Positions 34,397 through 43,768 of a stretch of DNA of 64,000 bases are shown here, in pieces. The stretch is from Mycobacteriales bacterium. Its GTDB lineage: Bacteria; Actinomycetota; Actinomycetes; Mycobacteriales; QHCE01. Numbering within the stretch: position 1 is the first letter of the stretch; every line of letters begins with the position of its first letter. The stretch covers positions 61,226 through 125,225 of the forward strand of contig JABFVL010000050.1 of assembly GCA_013362805.1 (NCBI GenBank). The letters are read 5' to 3'. The translations under genes were made by a program, and so were the position numbers. Under the pieces are notes generated by a model. The model saw only the letters and a program-made list of their open reading frames with translations, had not been told where the DNA came from and ran no database searches.

Positions 34397-37264
34397 TCAC
34401 TCAAATGCTTCAGGTGGCGGGCACGCACACACCAAGTGACGATCCCCGTACGCGTTGTCGACGCGGCGTACCGGCGGCCAGTATTTGTTAGCCGATTTTT
34501 GCCCCCCGGGGAACACGGCTATGTCCCGGCCATATGGGTGCTCCCATGCCCCAGTCAACGTCGCCGCGGTGTGTGGGGCGTTCACCAAAGGATTATCATC
34601 CTTAGGCCATTCGCCCTGTCCAACTCGTTCCGCCTCGGCTTTGATCGCAATCATTGCCTCAACAAACCGGTCAAGCTCAGCAAGAGGTTCAGACTCGGTG
34701 GGTTCCACCATCAGGGTGCCCGCAACAGGGAACGACATCGTCGGCGCGTGGAAACCGTAGTCAATGAGTCTTTTAGCGACATCATCGACGGTGATACCAG
34801 TGGCTTTTGTCAGCGGTCGAATATCGACGATGCATTCGTGCGCAACAAGATCATGGGCGCCCGTGTACAAGATCGGGTAATGATCCCGCAGACGCGCGGC
34901 CACATAATTAGCCGCCAACACAGCGGCCGCGGTAGCTTGGCGCAGTCCGGCGGCACCCATCATGCGGATATACGCCCACGGAATTTGCAAGATTCCAGCT
35001 GATCCAAATGGCGCGGCCGAAATAGCGCCGGGACCTGAAGTGGGTCCGGCGTCAGCGCGCAGCGGATGGCTAGGCAGGAAAGGCGCGAGGTGTTCACGCA
35101 CCGCGACGGGCCCGACGCCAGGTCCGCCACCACCGTGTGGAATGCAGAAAGTTTTGTGCAAGTTCAGGTGACTTACGTCGGCACCAAACCTTCCTGGCTG
35201 CGCGAAGCCTACCAACGCGTTGAGATTCGCCCCATCGACATATACCTGCCCGCCAGCATCGTGCACCAAAGCGCACAGCTCGCTAATACCTCCCTCATAC
35301 ACACCGTGTGTTGAGGGATACGTGACCATGATCGCGGCCAACGACTGAGCGTGCTTCTCAATTTTCGTTCGCAAATCGGTCAGGTCAATGTTGCCGTTAT
35401 CGTCGCACGCGACAACAACGACACGCATGCCCGCCATCACGGCCGATGCGGCGTTGGTGCCATGCGCGGATGAAGGAATCAGACAGACATCACGACCATC
35501 ATCCCCGTTGGACTGGTGATATTTGTGAATTGCGAGCAACCCGGCTAGTTCGCCTTGTGAACCGGCATTTGGCTGCACGGAGACGGCGTCATAGCCAGTG
35601 ATCTCGGCCAGCCAGGATTCCAATTCACGGACGAGCGAAACAGTGCCGCGAGTTTGATCCTCCGGCGCGAACGGGTGCAGATTCGCGAACTCTGGCCAGG
35701 TGATAGAGGCCATTTCTGTCGTGGAGTTCAGTTTCATAGTGCACGAGCCCAGCGGAATCATGCCACGGTCGAGAGCATAATCCGCATCGGCGAGCGTGCG
35801 CAGGTAGCGCAATAGCTCTGTTTCGGAGCGATGTGAGGAAAAGACTGGGTGCGTTAGATAAGAGCTTGTCCGACGAAGACTTTCAGGTAGCGCGTCGTCG
35901 GTGGAGGTATCCAACGCCGATACGTCGCTCACCTGTATGCCGAAAGCTTGCCACACTGTGTGCAAGATCTGCACTGTCGTGGTTTCATCACATGCGATTC
36001 CAACCGTCGACTCGTCAGTCAGACGTAGGTTTACCCCCAGCTCGGCGGCCCGTTTCACCACCGCATCCGCATCGGGCACGCGGACCTGAATAGTGTCGAA
36101 GAATGTGTCATGGACAAGGTTCATGCCGGCGCCACGCAGGCCAGCAGCCAAAACGGCGGCCTGCCGGTGCACTCGTGTGGCGATTTTGCGTATGCCATCG
36201 GGGCCGTGCCACACCGCGTACATGCTGGCCATCACTGCGAGAAGCACTTGAGCAGTGCAGATGTTGCTGGTGGCCTTCTCCCGACGAATGTGCTGTTCCC
36301 GGGTCTGCAAAGCAAGACGGTAAGCGGGATTTCCGTCCGCGTCTTTGGAAACACCGACCAGTCGGCCCGGCAGAAGACGCCGATATGCCTCAGCAACCGC
36401 CATATATCCCGCATGTGGACCGCCGAAGCCCAGTGGCACTCCGAACCGTTGCGCCGAGCCCACGGCGATGTCGGCTCCCAGCTCCCCTGGTGTTGTCAGG
36501 AGCGCCAAAGCCAAAAGATCCGCGGCGACCGCCACCACAGCACCTCGCTGTTTCGCCTGCCCAATAACGCCGCGTATATCAAGAACACGCCCGTCGGCTG
36601 CCGGATATTGGATGAGCAGTCCCAGGATCTCCCCGTCGGGCAGGGCTGTCTCGAGATCGTGAATTACAACGGGAATACCCAACGGCTCGGCGCGGGTGCG
36701 CAGCACGTCGATAGTTTGTGGAAGAGCTTGCACGTCCACGACGAAAACCGCATCGGCGCTCGCTTTACTTGCCCGTCGAGCCAACGCCATCGCTTCGGCG
36801 GCGGCGGTTCCCTCATCAAGCAAACTAGCCCCAGCCGTCGGGAGCCCGGTCAGGTCAGACACCATTGTCTGGAAGTTCAGTAGTGCCTCGAGCCGACCTT
36901 GAGAAATCTCAGGCTGATACGGCGTGTACGCCGTATACCAGGCGGGACTTTCCAACACGTTGCGTTGCACTACAGGAGGCACATGCGTGCCGTAATACCC
37001 CAAGCCCAACATATTCACCATGGAGCGGTTCTGCGCCGCGAAGGCACGCAGCTCAACAATGGCCTGGGCCTCTGTGGCCGCTGGCGGCAGCTGCAAAGCC
37101 GTGGGCTGAGCAATCGCACCTGGCATCGCGGCCTCAGTCAGCGCCTCAGCGCTGGTGTAACCGAGTACAGAAAGCATGCTGGCCTGATCCGCAGGATGAA
37201 GGCCGATATGCCGGCTAGCGAATTCGTCGGTGCTCAGATCAGAAAGAGTGGGCCGATCGGTCAT
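34397..37264 (-). CDS. gcvP: Glycine dehydrogenase (decarboxylating), P protein of glycine cleavage
   Basis: A 955-residue PLP enzyme that decarboxylates glycine and passes the aminomethyl group to the lipoyl arm of GcvH. It begins with [15 protein letters not shown] sequence near residue 10. The N-terminal half has the family motif [11 protein letters not shown], and the catalytic PLP lysine is Lys704 in [16 protein letters not shown]. The C-terminal half contains [18 protein letters not shown] sequence. Length matches single-chain GcvP. gcvH lies 3 kb away in the same block; gcvT is not in the window. The 70-bp upstream gap holds no glycine riboswitch. Confidence 0.97.
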   Translation of the reverse strand: MTDRPTLSDLSTDEFASRHIGLHPADQASMLSVLGYTSAEALTEAAMPGAIAQPTALQLPPAATEAQAIVELRAFAAQNRSMVNMLGLGYYGTHVPPVVQRNVLESPAWYTAYTPYQPEISQGRLEALLNFQTMVSDLTGLPTAGASLLDEGTAAAEAMALARRASKASADAVFVVDVQALPQTIDVLRTRAEPLGIPVVIHDLETALPDGEILGLLIQYPAADGRVLDIRGVIGQAKQRGAVVAVAADLLALALLTTPGELGADIAVGSAQRFGVPLGFGGPHAGYMAVAEAYRRLLPGRLVGVSKDADGNPAYRLALQTREQHIRREKATSNICTAQVLLAVMASMYAVWHGPDGIRKIATRVHRQAAVLAAGLRGAGMNLVHDTFFDTIQVRVPDADAVVKRAAELGVNLRLTDESTVGIACDETTTVQILHTVWQAFGIQVSDVSALDTSTDDALPESLRRTSSYLTHPVFSSHRSETELLRYLRTLADADYALDRGMIPLGSCTMKLNSTTEMASITWPEFANLHPFAPEDQTRGTVSLVRELESWLAEITGYDAVSVQPNAGSQGELAGLLAIHKYHQSNGDDGRDVCLIPSSAHGTNAASAVMAGMRVVVVACDDNGNIDLTDLRTKIEKHAQSLAAIMVTYPSTHGVYEGGISELCALVHDAGGQVYVDGANLNALVGFAQPGRFGADVSHLNLHKTFCIPHGGGGPGVGPVAVREHLAPFLPSHPLRADAGPTSGPGAISAAPFGSAGILQIPWAYIRMMGAAGLRQATAAAVLAANYVAARLRDHYPILYTGAHDLVAHECIVDIRPLTKATGITVDDVAKRLIDYGFHAPTMSFPVAGTLMVEPTESEPLAELDRFVEAMIAIKAEAERVGQGEWPKDDNPLVNAPHTAATLTGAWEHPYGRDIAVFPGGQKSANKYWPPVRRVDNAYGDRHLVCACPPPEAFE

Positions 37265-37334
37265 GAAAAGGACTCCCGGATGCCTAGCAGGACGGCTTCC
37301 GTGAACCTATCAGTGCTGTTAACGATGCTCGCCT

Positions 37335-37889
37335 TTAGCTTGCTTTTCTGGCCCGGCGAGCGGCAAGTTCGTCCTGAATGAGCGGCATCGGGGCCGCCGG
37401 TTCTTCTTCAGCCAACGGAAGACGCGCCAAGGTGCCTTCCAGTTCCCGAAACGCCCCACCGACCGCGATCCCGAATACACCCTGCCCACCGGCTAGCAGA
37501 TCAACGACCTCTTCTGGGGAGCGGCATTCATACACCGTGGTGCCATCTGAAATCAGCGTGATATTCGCCAGGTCCTCGGTGCCGCGTTGCCGGAGTTGCT
37601 CTACTGCCAACCTGATGTTTTGCAAGGAAACACCGGCATCTAGCAGGCGTTTTACGACCTTAAGGACGAGCAAGTCACGGAAGGAGTACAGCCGTTGGGT
37701 GCCAGAACCGCCCGCGGCGCGAATGCTTGGCTCGACGAGCTTCGTACGAGCCCAGTAATCAAGCTGACGGTAGGTGATCCCAGCTACCGTGCACACTGTT
37801 GGGCCACGGTAGCCCTGCTCGCTATCGAGCGGCTGTTCCGGGGTATCGAGGGGTTCGGCGTCTGCATGCATCTTGGGCAGCATACTCAC
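37335..37889 (-). CDS. MerR family transcriptional regulator (Rv1830-like)
   Basis: A 184-residue MerR-type regulator. The winged HTH reads TVAGITYRQLDYWARTKLVEPS (split by the turn) with YSFRDLLVLKVVKRLLDAGVSLQNIR, and the C-terminal half is not a classical metal or drug-binding domain. Actinobacterial homologues sit beside ftsR and the bifunctional-nuclease gene, as here, and resemble the mycobacterial regulator Rv1830. GTG 37889 begins the frame (MSMLPKMHAD). Target genes unknown; the glycine-cleavage and division genes next to it are candidates. Confidence 0.88.
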   Translation of the reverse strand: MSMLPKMHADAEPLDTPEQPLDSEQGYRGPTVCTVAGITYRQLDYWARTKLVEPSIRAAGGSGTQRLYSFRDLLVLKVVKRLLDAGVSLQNIRLAVEQLRQRGTEDLANITLISDGTTVYECRSPEEVVDLLAGGQGVFGIAVGGAFRELEGTLARLPLAEEEPAAPMPLIQDELAARRARKAS

Positions 37890-37986
37890 GTTCGACCTCC
37901 ACTGTTCGGCTCGTTACCCTTCCCCGACCGTAAGTGCGAGTCACAAGCCGGTCAATAACGTTGGCTCGGCGCGCCGGAAGAGAGAA

Positions 37987-38484
37987 TTACGAGGTAGAGC
38001 TAGGTCCCATGAAGTCTTCGGGAGAAATCTGGTCCAGGAACTCCCGGAACTTTTCTACCTCTTCTTCTTGTTCCTCGTTGTCATCTTCTGGGATAACAAT
38101 GCCGGCTTCGTCAAGCACCGCTTCAGCGCAAGTGATGGGGGCGCCGACGCGAATAGCCAACGCGATGGCATCGGACGGGCGAGCACTGATGCGAGCACCT
38201 TGCCCCAAGATGAGCTCGGCGTAGAAGACGTTTTCTCGCAGTTCGGTGATCTCCACCCCCTCCACCTCAACAGACAGATGCTCGAGCACGTCCTTGAGAA
38301 GATCATGGGTGAGCGGCCGGGAAGGGAGCTGGTCTGGCGGATCGCAGATCAACGCGATCGCGGTCGCTTCGGCTGAACCTATCCAGATCGGCAAATAGCG
38401 TTCCCCGTCGGTTTCTTTCAACAGCACGATCGGCTGGTTGGTGGGCAGCTCCACACGAACCCCGACAACATTAAGAGTTTTCAC
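37987..38484 (-). CDS. Bifunctional nuclease (BFN) domain protein, DUF151
   Basis: A 165-residue protein of the BFN/DUF151 family, related to the plant bifunctional nuclease and to T. maritima TM0160; enzymatic activity of bacterial members is not well defined. It starts VKTLNVVGVRVELPTNQPIVLL, contains RYLPIWIGSAEATAIAL (about 30-46) and ARPSDAIALAIRVGAPI (about 107-124), and ends in an acidic tail (EDDNEEQEEEVEKF). GTG 38484 with GGAGGGGG upstream is chosen over ATG 38511, which lies ahead of that ribosome site. It lies between ftsR and the MerR gene as in M. tuberculosis (Rv1829). Confidence 0.92.
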   Translation of the reverse strand: MKTLNVVGVRVELPTNQPIVLLKETDGERYLPIWIGSAEATAIALICDPPDQLPSRPLTHDLLKDVLEHLSVEVEGVEITELRENVFYAELILGQGARISARPSDAIALAIRVGAPITCAEAVLDEAGIVIPEDDNEEQEEEVEKFREFLDQISPEDFMGPSSTS

Positions 38485-38591
38485 TGGCGCTCCCCCTCCT
38501 TTGTGACACACGTGGTGCGTTATCGAACCTACACGGCGTGGCGCCAGCCGCCATGTGCACGCGACGCAAAATCCTGGCGGATTCGTATTCC

Positions 38592-39320
38592 TTAGCTGCG
38601 GGCTCGAAGTCCGGCACGCACCAGAGTGGCATGCAGTCGCACGGACAACGCAGATAGTTCGGCCGTGGCTTGTTCCACTCGTTCGCTCGCTTGTGGGTCA
38701 CGCCCACGTGCGAGGGGAGCCAAGACCTGGTCAAAAAGCCCAATTTCCCGATCTGCCGCGGATTTGTAGGCTCGCAAGTGACGAGGTTCGACCCCGTATT
38801 GAGCCAGAGCGTGCACTGTGGTGGCGATGATCACGGAGTCTTCGTTGAAGAGGCCTTGGCTGTCGGGAGTGATGAGTCCGAACTGTTCCATGTGGTCGAG
38901 TTCGTCCTCTGACACTTCGGCGCGTGCCAGTAGTTCGGTGCGAGTAAGTGTTGCCGCGACTCGGGTGACCACGAAGTCTTGCGCCCCGGGTATGTGGTCA
39001 TCTTCTTGCGCTGGTGTGGGTACCAGGCTCACTGTGGCGCGAGTTGTGGGCGCGCCTTTGTCGATGTCATCGAGGTTTTCTCGAATGACTTTCAACGGCA
39101 GGTAGTGATCCCGCTGCGCGGTGAGGATGTACCGCAGTCGGGCGACATCCTCAACCGAATATTTTCGATAGCCAGTCGGGGTTCGTTCGGGTTCAACGAG
39201 CCCCTCTGATTCCAGAAACCGCAGCTTGGAAATTGTGGTGTCGGGGAAATCAGGACGAAGCTGGGTGAGTACTTCTCCGATACTCAATGACGCTTGGCTG
39301 CGCATTCCGGCATTTGTCAC
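38592..39320 (-). CDS. ftsR: MerR-like transcriptional regulator FtsR
   Basis: A 242-residue regulator homologous to Corynebacterium glutamicum FtsR and M. tuberculosis Rv1828, which activates ftsZ expression in corynebacteria. The N-terminal HTH region includes LSIGEVLTQLRPDFPDTTIS and KLRFLESEGLVEPERTPTGY, followed by VARLRYILTAQRDHYLPLKV. The long C-terminal domain has a second MerR-like segment (LTRTELLARAEVSEDEL). The GTG/ATG start overlaps the garA stop by 4 bp, so the two are translationally coupled. Confidence 0.93.
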   Translation of the reverse strand: MTNAGMRSQASLSIGEVLTQLRPDFPDTTISKLRFLESEGLVEPERTPTGYRKYSVEDVARLRYILTAQRDHYLPLKVIRENLDDIDKGAPTTRATVSLVPTPAQEDDHIPGAQDFVVTRVAATLTRTELLARAEVSEDELDHMEQFGLITPDSQGLFNEDSVIIATTVHALAQYGVEPRHLRAYKSAADREIGLFDQVLAPLARGRDPQASERVEQATAELSALSVRLHATLVRAGLRARS

Positions 39321-39817
39321 CGCATGCCCTCCGGGTGTGCTGCGTATCCGCGGGGTGCGGTGATAAAGGTTAGTCGAAACTTTCCAATTTGGACTTCGTC
39401 GCCACTGGTCAGCATGACTGATTCGACGCGTTCACGGTTCACATAGGACCCGTTGAGGCTGCCGACGTCGCGCACCGCAAATGTTTCACCTTCACGCAGA
39501 AATTCCGCGTGGCGTCGGGACACGGTGACATCATCGAGAAAAATATCGCTGTCGGGGTGCCGGCCCGCGGTGGTGACTGGAGCATCAAGAAGGAAGCGGC
39601 TGCCAGCATTGGGTCCGCGGCGCACGATGAGAAGCGCCGAGCCTGGGGGCAAACCTTCTGCGAGTCGGCTCGCTTCGGACCCGCCGCCACCAGATTCGTA
39701 TTCGGTGTCCTCAATGGCACCAAAGATCATGGTGGAAGTGGAGTCCAGGGGTGGGTGATGCCTACCGCCAGAACCGGCGCTACGGCCCGGTTCTGCGGGA
39801 TCGGATCCATACATCAT
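39317..39817 (-). CDS. garA: FHA-domain metabolic regulator GarA (OdhI homologue)
   Basis: A 166-residue FHA protein. The FHA domain (about 55-150) has GSALLIVRRGPNAGSRFLLD, the phosphothreonine-binding GRHPDSDIFLDD and SRRHAEF, and DVGSLNGSYVNR. A Ser/Thr-rich segment (STSTMIF, about 28-34) replaces the ETTS phosphosite of mycobacterial GarA. GarA/OdhI binds and inhibits 2-oxoglutarate dehydrogenase and glutamate enzymes when unphosphorylated and is controlled by PknB/PknG. The frame continues upstream to a TTG at 39898, but ATG 39817 fits the family length. Confidence 0.93.
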   Translation of the reverse strand: MMYGSDPAEPGRSAGSGGRHHPPLDSTSTMIFGAIEDTEYESGGGGSEASRLAEGLPPGSALLIVRRGPNAGSRFLLDAPVTTAGRHPDSDIFLDDVTVSRRHAEFLREGETFAVRDVGSLNGSYVNRERVESVMLTSGDEVQIGKFRLTFITAPRGYAAHPEGMR

Positions 39818-39946
39818 TGTGATGCAAGCCTCGCTGTTTACTGAAGGGTCAGGGTTTGTTGCCTGGGCGAGCGTAATGAGCTCCAAGATCGGGGTCAAAT
39901 ACGCTCGCGTGTCGGCGGTAAAGCAAATTCCGTTGTGGAGAGAAAC

Positions 39947-40351
39947 TTACTGCTCGTTCGCAAGCAGTTCCGCATATGCCTCGGCATCAAGCAAATCTGA
40001 TAGCACGCTTTGCGCGTCAGTGCCTTCGGGCAGTGTCAGTTCAACGAGCCAACCTTCGCCGTAAGGGTCAGTGTTGATGAGTTCGGGGTTATCGCCCAGT
40101 GCTTCGTTTCGAGTGACAATCGTGCCCTCGAAGGGCGCGTAAATGTCAGACACACTTTTGGTGGACTCAACCTCACCCAACGTTTGCTCAGCTTTGGTCT
40201 CGGTACCTGGTTCGGCGAGATCGACGTACACGATGTCACCGAGGGAATCTTGTGCGAAGTCCGTGATGCCCACCCGAATGGCGCCAGAATCGGTCAGTCT
40301 GGCCCATTCGTGTTCTTCTGTGTAGTAAAGCTGTTCGGGAATGTGCGTCAC
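39947..40351 (-). CDS. gcvH: Glycine cleavage system H protein
   Basis: A 134-residue lipoyl carrier protein that shuttles the aminomethyl group between GcvP and GcvT. The lipoylated lysine is Lys65 in GEVESTKSVSDIYAP; the fold is otherwise complete, from YYTEEHEWARL to GEGWLVELTLP. GTG 40351 directly follows AAGGAGACCAGC, an excellent ribosome site, whereas the ATG at 40426 reads unrelated sequence first. It lies 19 bp downstream of a DUF881 gene and upstream of garA, the same order as Rv1825-Rv1827 of M. tuberculosis. Confidence 0.96.
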   Translation of the reverse strand: MTHIPEQLYYTEEHEWARLTDSGAIRVGITDFAQDSLGDIVYVDLAEPGTETKAEQTLGEVESTKSVSDIYAPFEGTIVTRNEALGDNPELINTDPYGEGWLVELTLPEGTDAQSVLSDLLDAEAYAELLANEQ

Positions 40352-40370
40352 GCTGGTCTCCTTAAGCGGC

Positions 40371-41099
40371 TTAATCTGTGGGCTGCGCATGGCTGGGGTG
40401 CGTGGGAGGGCGGGTTGCCGACACATTCACTTCGTCATGCGCGTCGATGCTGATCTTGCTGCCGCCACGTCTTACCGTGTCGACGATCCCACCGGGGATG
40501 GACAGCGCGGCTTGCATCGTGGGCGGATCGCCAATCACCGTAAGAGTGTAGGGCCCCGAGAGCGTAATGCCATCAACATCGAGTCCCTCACCGACCGCGG
40601 CAAAATATGTCGAGGTCACTATGCGTGCGGAGGCGCCATTATTATCGGAAATTTGCATGGCTTCCGCGCCGGCACCGCGTAGTTCGGCCACCGTGTCGAC
40701 GAGTAGTTCTGGGGTGGGATGTTTGGTGTCGGATTCAATGACGATGCTCAGGCCCGGACCTTTTGCGCCTACGGTGCCGGCAAGTATGGCCAGGTCACCA
40801 GCCCGTTTTTCGGCTTCTTCGAGTGCTGCCTCCGAGCCTTGAGTGTCGGAGTCGAGGGCACGTTGGCGTTCTTGCAGGTCTTCGATTTCGGCTCGGATAC
40901 GTTCCCGGCGCGCGTCTAGGCTGTCCAGGATTTGCACGAGGTCAGGTTCGCGAGCGGCCGAGAATTCCTTATCTTCGTCCCGGCTCAGTTGCGCGGCCAG
41001 AGCAAAACCGGAAATGCCCACCATGAGCGCGGTCAATGCACCGGCTATCGCGTTGCGGCGCTTCGTGTGCGCGGCTTCGGATTCGTTGGATTCGCTCAT
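40371..41099 (-). CDS. DUF881 family protein
   Basis: A 242-residue membrane-anchored protein: one N-terminal membrane segment (about 18-36), a coiled-coil stretch (about 55-100, LDARRERIRAEIEDLQERQ) and the DUF881 domain beginning around AGTVGAKGPGLSIVI, with SGAEAMQISD-like and TVIGDPPTMQAAL motifs. The function of DUF881 proteins is unknown; they are extracytoplasmic and accompany DUF1290 proteins near division or peptidoglycan genes in Gram-positive bacteria. It overlaps the DUF1290 gene by 4 bp and is a paralogue of the protein at 41.4 kb. Confidence 0.92.
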   Translation of the reverse strand: MSESNESEAAHTKRRNAIAGALTALMVGISGFALAAQLSRDEDKEFSAAREPDLVQILDSLDARRERIRAEIEDLQERQRALDSDTQGSEAALEEAEKRAGDLAILAGTVGAKGPGLSIVIESDTKHPTPELLVDTVAELRGAGAEAMQISDNNGASARIVTSTYFAAVGEGLDVDGITLSGPYTLTVIGDPPTMQAALSIPGGIVDTVRRGGSKISIDAHDEVNVSATRPPTHPSHAQPTD

Positions 41100-41431
41100 G
41101 CTTTAAACAAGTGCCTTCTAATCGCGGCGACGTTCCCAAAAATGCGAACGCCCAGCACGACGACGACGCCGGTGGATAGTTGGGAACCAACTCCGAGTTT
41201 GTCGCCCAGGAAGACGATCAAAGCGGCGACGAGGACGTTGAAAATGAATGAGACGACGAACACTTTGTCGTCGAATATTTTGTCGAGCTTGGCGCGCACT
41301 CCACCGAATAGGGCATCGAGAGCGGCGACGACGGCAATGGGTAGGTACGGTTCCATCGCTTCAGGGACAGCAACATCCCACACCAAGCCAAGCACGACGC
41401 CTGCGGCAAGGGCCAGAGCTCCAATTAACAC
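41096..41431 (-). CDS. sbp: Small basic family protein (DUF1290)
   Basis: A 111-residue integral membrane protein with three or four membrane helices: GALALAAGVVLGLVW near the start, then YLPIAVVAALDALFGGVRAK, FVVSFIFNVLVAALIVFLG and a final helix. The family is called small basic protein and is linked to DUF881 proteins and often to ylmDEFG or pgsA-type genes. No activity is known. It is sandwiched between two DUF881 genes, the arrangement of Rv1823-Rv1825. Confidence 0.92.
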   Translation of the reverse strand: MLIGALALAAGVVLGLVWDVAVPEAMEPYLPIAVVAALDALFGGVRAKLDKIFDDKVFVVSFIFNVLVAALIVFLGDKLGVGSQLSTGVVVVLGVRIFGNVAAIRRHLFKA

Positions 41432-41439
41432 TTCAGATC

Positions 41440-42216
41440 CTATGTTCCGGTGGCATATCGCGGGGCGCTCATCGTGGTGCCCATTAGTGTGAGGCGCTCT
41501 TTTTGGTTGATACTGAACTTCATACCGTATTTGTGGGTGTATTCGAAGAAGCGGTCTGCTACTTCATGCTTACGGAACGTGCGCGGCAGTGTCGCGGGAT
41601 CTCCAATAGCTTTTATCTCATACGGGCTAGTAACCGGACGAAAATCGACAAGGATCGCATCTCCGGCGGTGCGGATGGTAGAGACGGGCGTGAGTCGTTG
41701 CCCGTCGATGGAAATCGCTTCAGCGCCACTGAACCAGAGAGCGTTGACAATTGTTTGCACATCTCTGTCTTGGACAAGTGATGCGGCGTCGTTATGCACG
41801 GGCCCATCCCCCACGGTGACGACCACGCCTGGTCCACGCACTTTCGCGACCCCGACAAGCGCTTCTAGTTCGCGTAGATCCGCCAGGGCCCGCTGACCAC
41901 TACTGGAGCCGGCGAGTGCTTCTTGCTGCGCTTGGGTGTAGCTGTCCCGCAATGTGTCGGCTTGTTCGGCAAGTTCGTCGGTGTGGATCCGCTGTTGGTG
42001 TACGCGGTCAATCAGCGCGTCTTTTGTGCGGGCTTGATGAGGTTCGGCCGCTTGAGTGTTTTGATACGCCACAGCGATGAGTAGGCCAATCACCACGGCG
42101 GTCACCGCTGAAAAAGCGCGCAACGCCCAACTGTGTTTTCGTGGCTCGGTTTGGCGATACCCATGATCCAGTTGGCGATCTAAGAGCTCAGCGAGGGCGT
42201 CTCGGTAGCCATTCAT
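41440..42216 (-). CDS. DUF881 family protein
   Basis: A 258-residue paralogue of the DUF881 protein at 40.4-41.1 kb. It has a membrane segment at about 32-52 (FSAVTAVVIGLLIAVAY), a helical spacer (ELAEQADTLRDSYTQAQQEA) and the DUF881 domain with VRGPGVVVTVGDGP, NALWFSGAEAISIDGQRL and IKAIGDPATL. ATG 42216 overlaps the end of the pgsA-like gene by 4 bp and is preferred to the open frame up to 42318. Function unknown. Confidence 0.92.
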   Translation of the reverse strand: MNGYRDALAELLDRQLDHGYRQTEPRKHSWALRAFSAVTAVVIGLLIAVAYQNTQAAEPHQARTKDALIDRVHQQRIHTDELAEQADTLRDSYTQAQQEALAGSSSGQRALADLRELEALVGVAKVRGPGVVVTVGDGPVHNDAASLVQDRDVQTIVNALWFSGAEAISIDGQRLTPVSTIRTAGDAILVDFRPVTSPYEIKAIGDPATLPRTFRKHEVADRFFEYTHKYGMKFSINQKERLTLMGTTMSAPRYATGT

Positions 42217-42848
42217 GCGGGTTCTTTTCGCGCCTGGCCGATGATGGTGATGAATTGGCGAATGTAGAGAACGCCCGCGAGCCAATAGAGCCCCATCCCC
42301 CAAAGCCCCAGTGCCCATCCCAGCGGGTTGGCGAATTCGTATTGGTCACCCAGCAGCAGCAGTGGAAATGCGAGAAAGAGGCAGAAGGCGCCGGTTTTTC
42401 CGACAAAGTTCACCTGAAGCGGGCCGTACCCGTAGTGCCGGAGCGGAGGCAAAAGGAGCGTCAATACAGCATCTCGGGCGATGATGAGCGCAACAAACCA
42501 CCACGGCACAATGTCGCGAAATAGTAGGCCGGCCAGGGTGGCGAATATGTAAAGCCGGTCTGCCAGCGGATCCAAGATCTGCCCTAGCCGAGTTATCTGC
42601 CCTAGCCGGCGGGCGAGTACTCCATCGAGCCAGTCTGAGAATGCGCTCGCTAGCAACAGTGCGACGGCCGCGACGTCGTTTTCAATGACGAGCACAAGCC
42701 ACAAAAAGACGGGGATTCCGACGAGGCGAAGCAGGCTCAAAATATTCGGAATGGTGAGAATTTCACTGCTGAGTGGCTGTGCGGGTACATGATCTGTCGA
42801 TTGCCGCTGTTGTCCCGATGTGGCCATGTTTTCTGCTGCTCTCCCCAC
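42213..42848 (-). CDS. CDP-alcohol phosphatidyltransferase family protein
   Basis: A 211-residue membrane enzyme that transfers a phosphatidyl group from CDP-diacylglycerol to an alcohol. The family motif DX2DGX2ARX8GX3DX3D is fully present in SDWLDGVLARRLGQI through LDPLADR. About five membrane helices. Position corresponds to M. tuberculosis pgsA2 (Rv1822), so phosphatidylglycerol-phosphate or cardiolipin synthesis is possible, but the acceptor alcohol cannot be read from the motif. It is the first gene of the long minus-strand block; the 240 bp upstream should hold its promoter. Confidence 0.9.
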   Translation of the reverse strand: MGRAAENMATSGQQRQSTDHVPAQPLSSEILTIPNILSLLRLVGIPVFLWLVLVIENDVAAVALLLASAFSDWLDGVLARRLGQITRLGQILDPLADRLYIFATLAGLLFRDIVPWWFVALIIARDAVLTLLLPPLRHYGYGPLQVNFVGKTGAFCLFLAFPLLLLGDQYEFANPLGWALGLWGMGLYWLAGVLYIRQFITIIGQARKEPA

Positions 42849-43048
42849 CTAGCCCAGGTGACACTAACACGAGCGATGAGTGGCTCCTCGCTTGTAAGCG
42901 TTCGCTGTGGAAGGCGTGAATGGGATTCGATTGAGGCGAGTTCAGTAATTAGCGCCTTTGGGGACGCAAATGTGATGGCTCTTGGCATCAGGGAGAATTT
43001 TGCACTTTGTCACAAACGCAAAGAGAAAGAACCTTCGCACCAAGCGGT

Positions 43049-43088
43049 GTTGTAGACTATTTGCGCGTTCTATCACTATTTTTATGTT
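43049..43088 (+). repeat. Duplicated upstream region, copy 1
   Basis: This 40-bp segment ends at the ATG of the first DUF3237 gene and matches the segment at 43729-43768 at 32 of 40 positions by my count. It contains TGTAGACT, a possible extended -10, but no ribosome site before the ATG. Confidence 0.8.
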
Positions 43089-43589
43089 ATGGCTGACTCA
43101 CGTTCGGAAAGTGCAGATTTTTTGGCGCCCCCAGCAAGGAGCCTGGACGTCGAGCATCTGTGCGATGTTGTCATACCTTTTACCCTTCCTCCCCAGGTGT
43201 TTGAGACGCCCCTAGGTACCCGCGAAGTGCTCATTGGAGATGAGGGCACGGTCATCGGCCCTAGGCTGCGCGGAAGCATCCGAGCGGGCTCACATATCGA
43301 CGTTCTTTGGAATAGCGTTGGGGTGGGGCAAGGGCCGGGTAATGGTGTCATTCATACCGAAGATGGGGCAGATGTCTTGCTAACCGGTACCGGAGTAATT
43401 CCCCCCACGGGAAAAGAGCCTGAGCAAGTACTGGACAGCTCGGGCCATAAAACGTGGATGAATGGGTGGGCCTCTGCTTTCTTTGAGACGGGCGCGCAAA
43501 CCTACTCCTGGCTGAACTCCACTGTCGCCGTGATGCAGGTGGGCTTCATCGAATCTCGATACATCATGCGAGTTTTCCGACTCTCCTGA
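43089..43589 (+). CDS. DUF3237-like protein, tandem copy 1
   Basis: A 166-residue protein resembling the DUF3237 family, a small beta-rich fold of unknown function. Landmarks are GTVIGPRLRGSI, HTEDGADVLL and TWMNGWASAFFETGA. It is about 72% identical by hand count to the next gene, a recent tandem duplication that included the upstream DNA. No signal peptide or membrane segment. There is no Shine-Dalgarno sequence before the ATG, so the message may be leaderless or weakly translated. Confidence 0.85.
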   Translation: MADSRSESADFLAPPARSLDVEHLCDVVIPFTLPPQVFETPLGTREVLIGDEGTVIGPRLRGSIRAGSHIDVLWNSVGVGQGPGNGVIHTEDGADVLLTGTGVIPPTGKEPEQVLDSSGHKTWMNGWASAFFETGAQTYSWLNSTVAVMQVGFIESRYIMRVFRLS

Positions 43590-43670
43590 CGATACGGCTC
43601 TAGCGACGTACGTTTGACCGCGCGGTTCACTGTGCTATCCCCGCGCAGAGCTTTGGCGTTCACGATCACG

Positions 43671-43689
43671 ATTGGCGCGTCGCGCCAAT
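43671..43689. promoter_or_regulatory. 19-bp perfect palindrome between the DUF3237 copies
   Basis: ATTGGCGCG and CGCGCCAAT flank a single central T. The site lies about 80 bp after the first DUF3237 stop codon and about 80 bp before the second start. It may be a regulator site or a short hairpin terminator; no T-run follows. It is not present before the first copy. Confidence 0.5.
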
Positions 43690-43728
43690 GAGGAAATATC
43701 CGCAAGAAAGCTCACTAAATCAACCTGC

Positions 43729-43768
43729 GTCGTAGACTGTTTGCGGAATTTGTCACTATTTTGATGTT
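43729..43768 (+). repeat. Duplicated upstream region, copy 2
   Basis: This is the second copy of the 40-bp segment at 43049-43088, directly before the second DUF3237 start codon. Conserved parts are GTAGACT, TTTGCG, TCACTATTTT and ATGTT. Conservation across non-coding DNA suggests the shared promoter or leader. Confidence 0.8.

Noticed and set aside
37265..37334. Glycine riboswitch before gcvP
   Set aside because: Only 70 bp separate gcvP from the preceding gene, too little for the known aptamer pair, and no matching core is seen.
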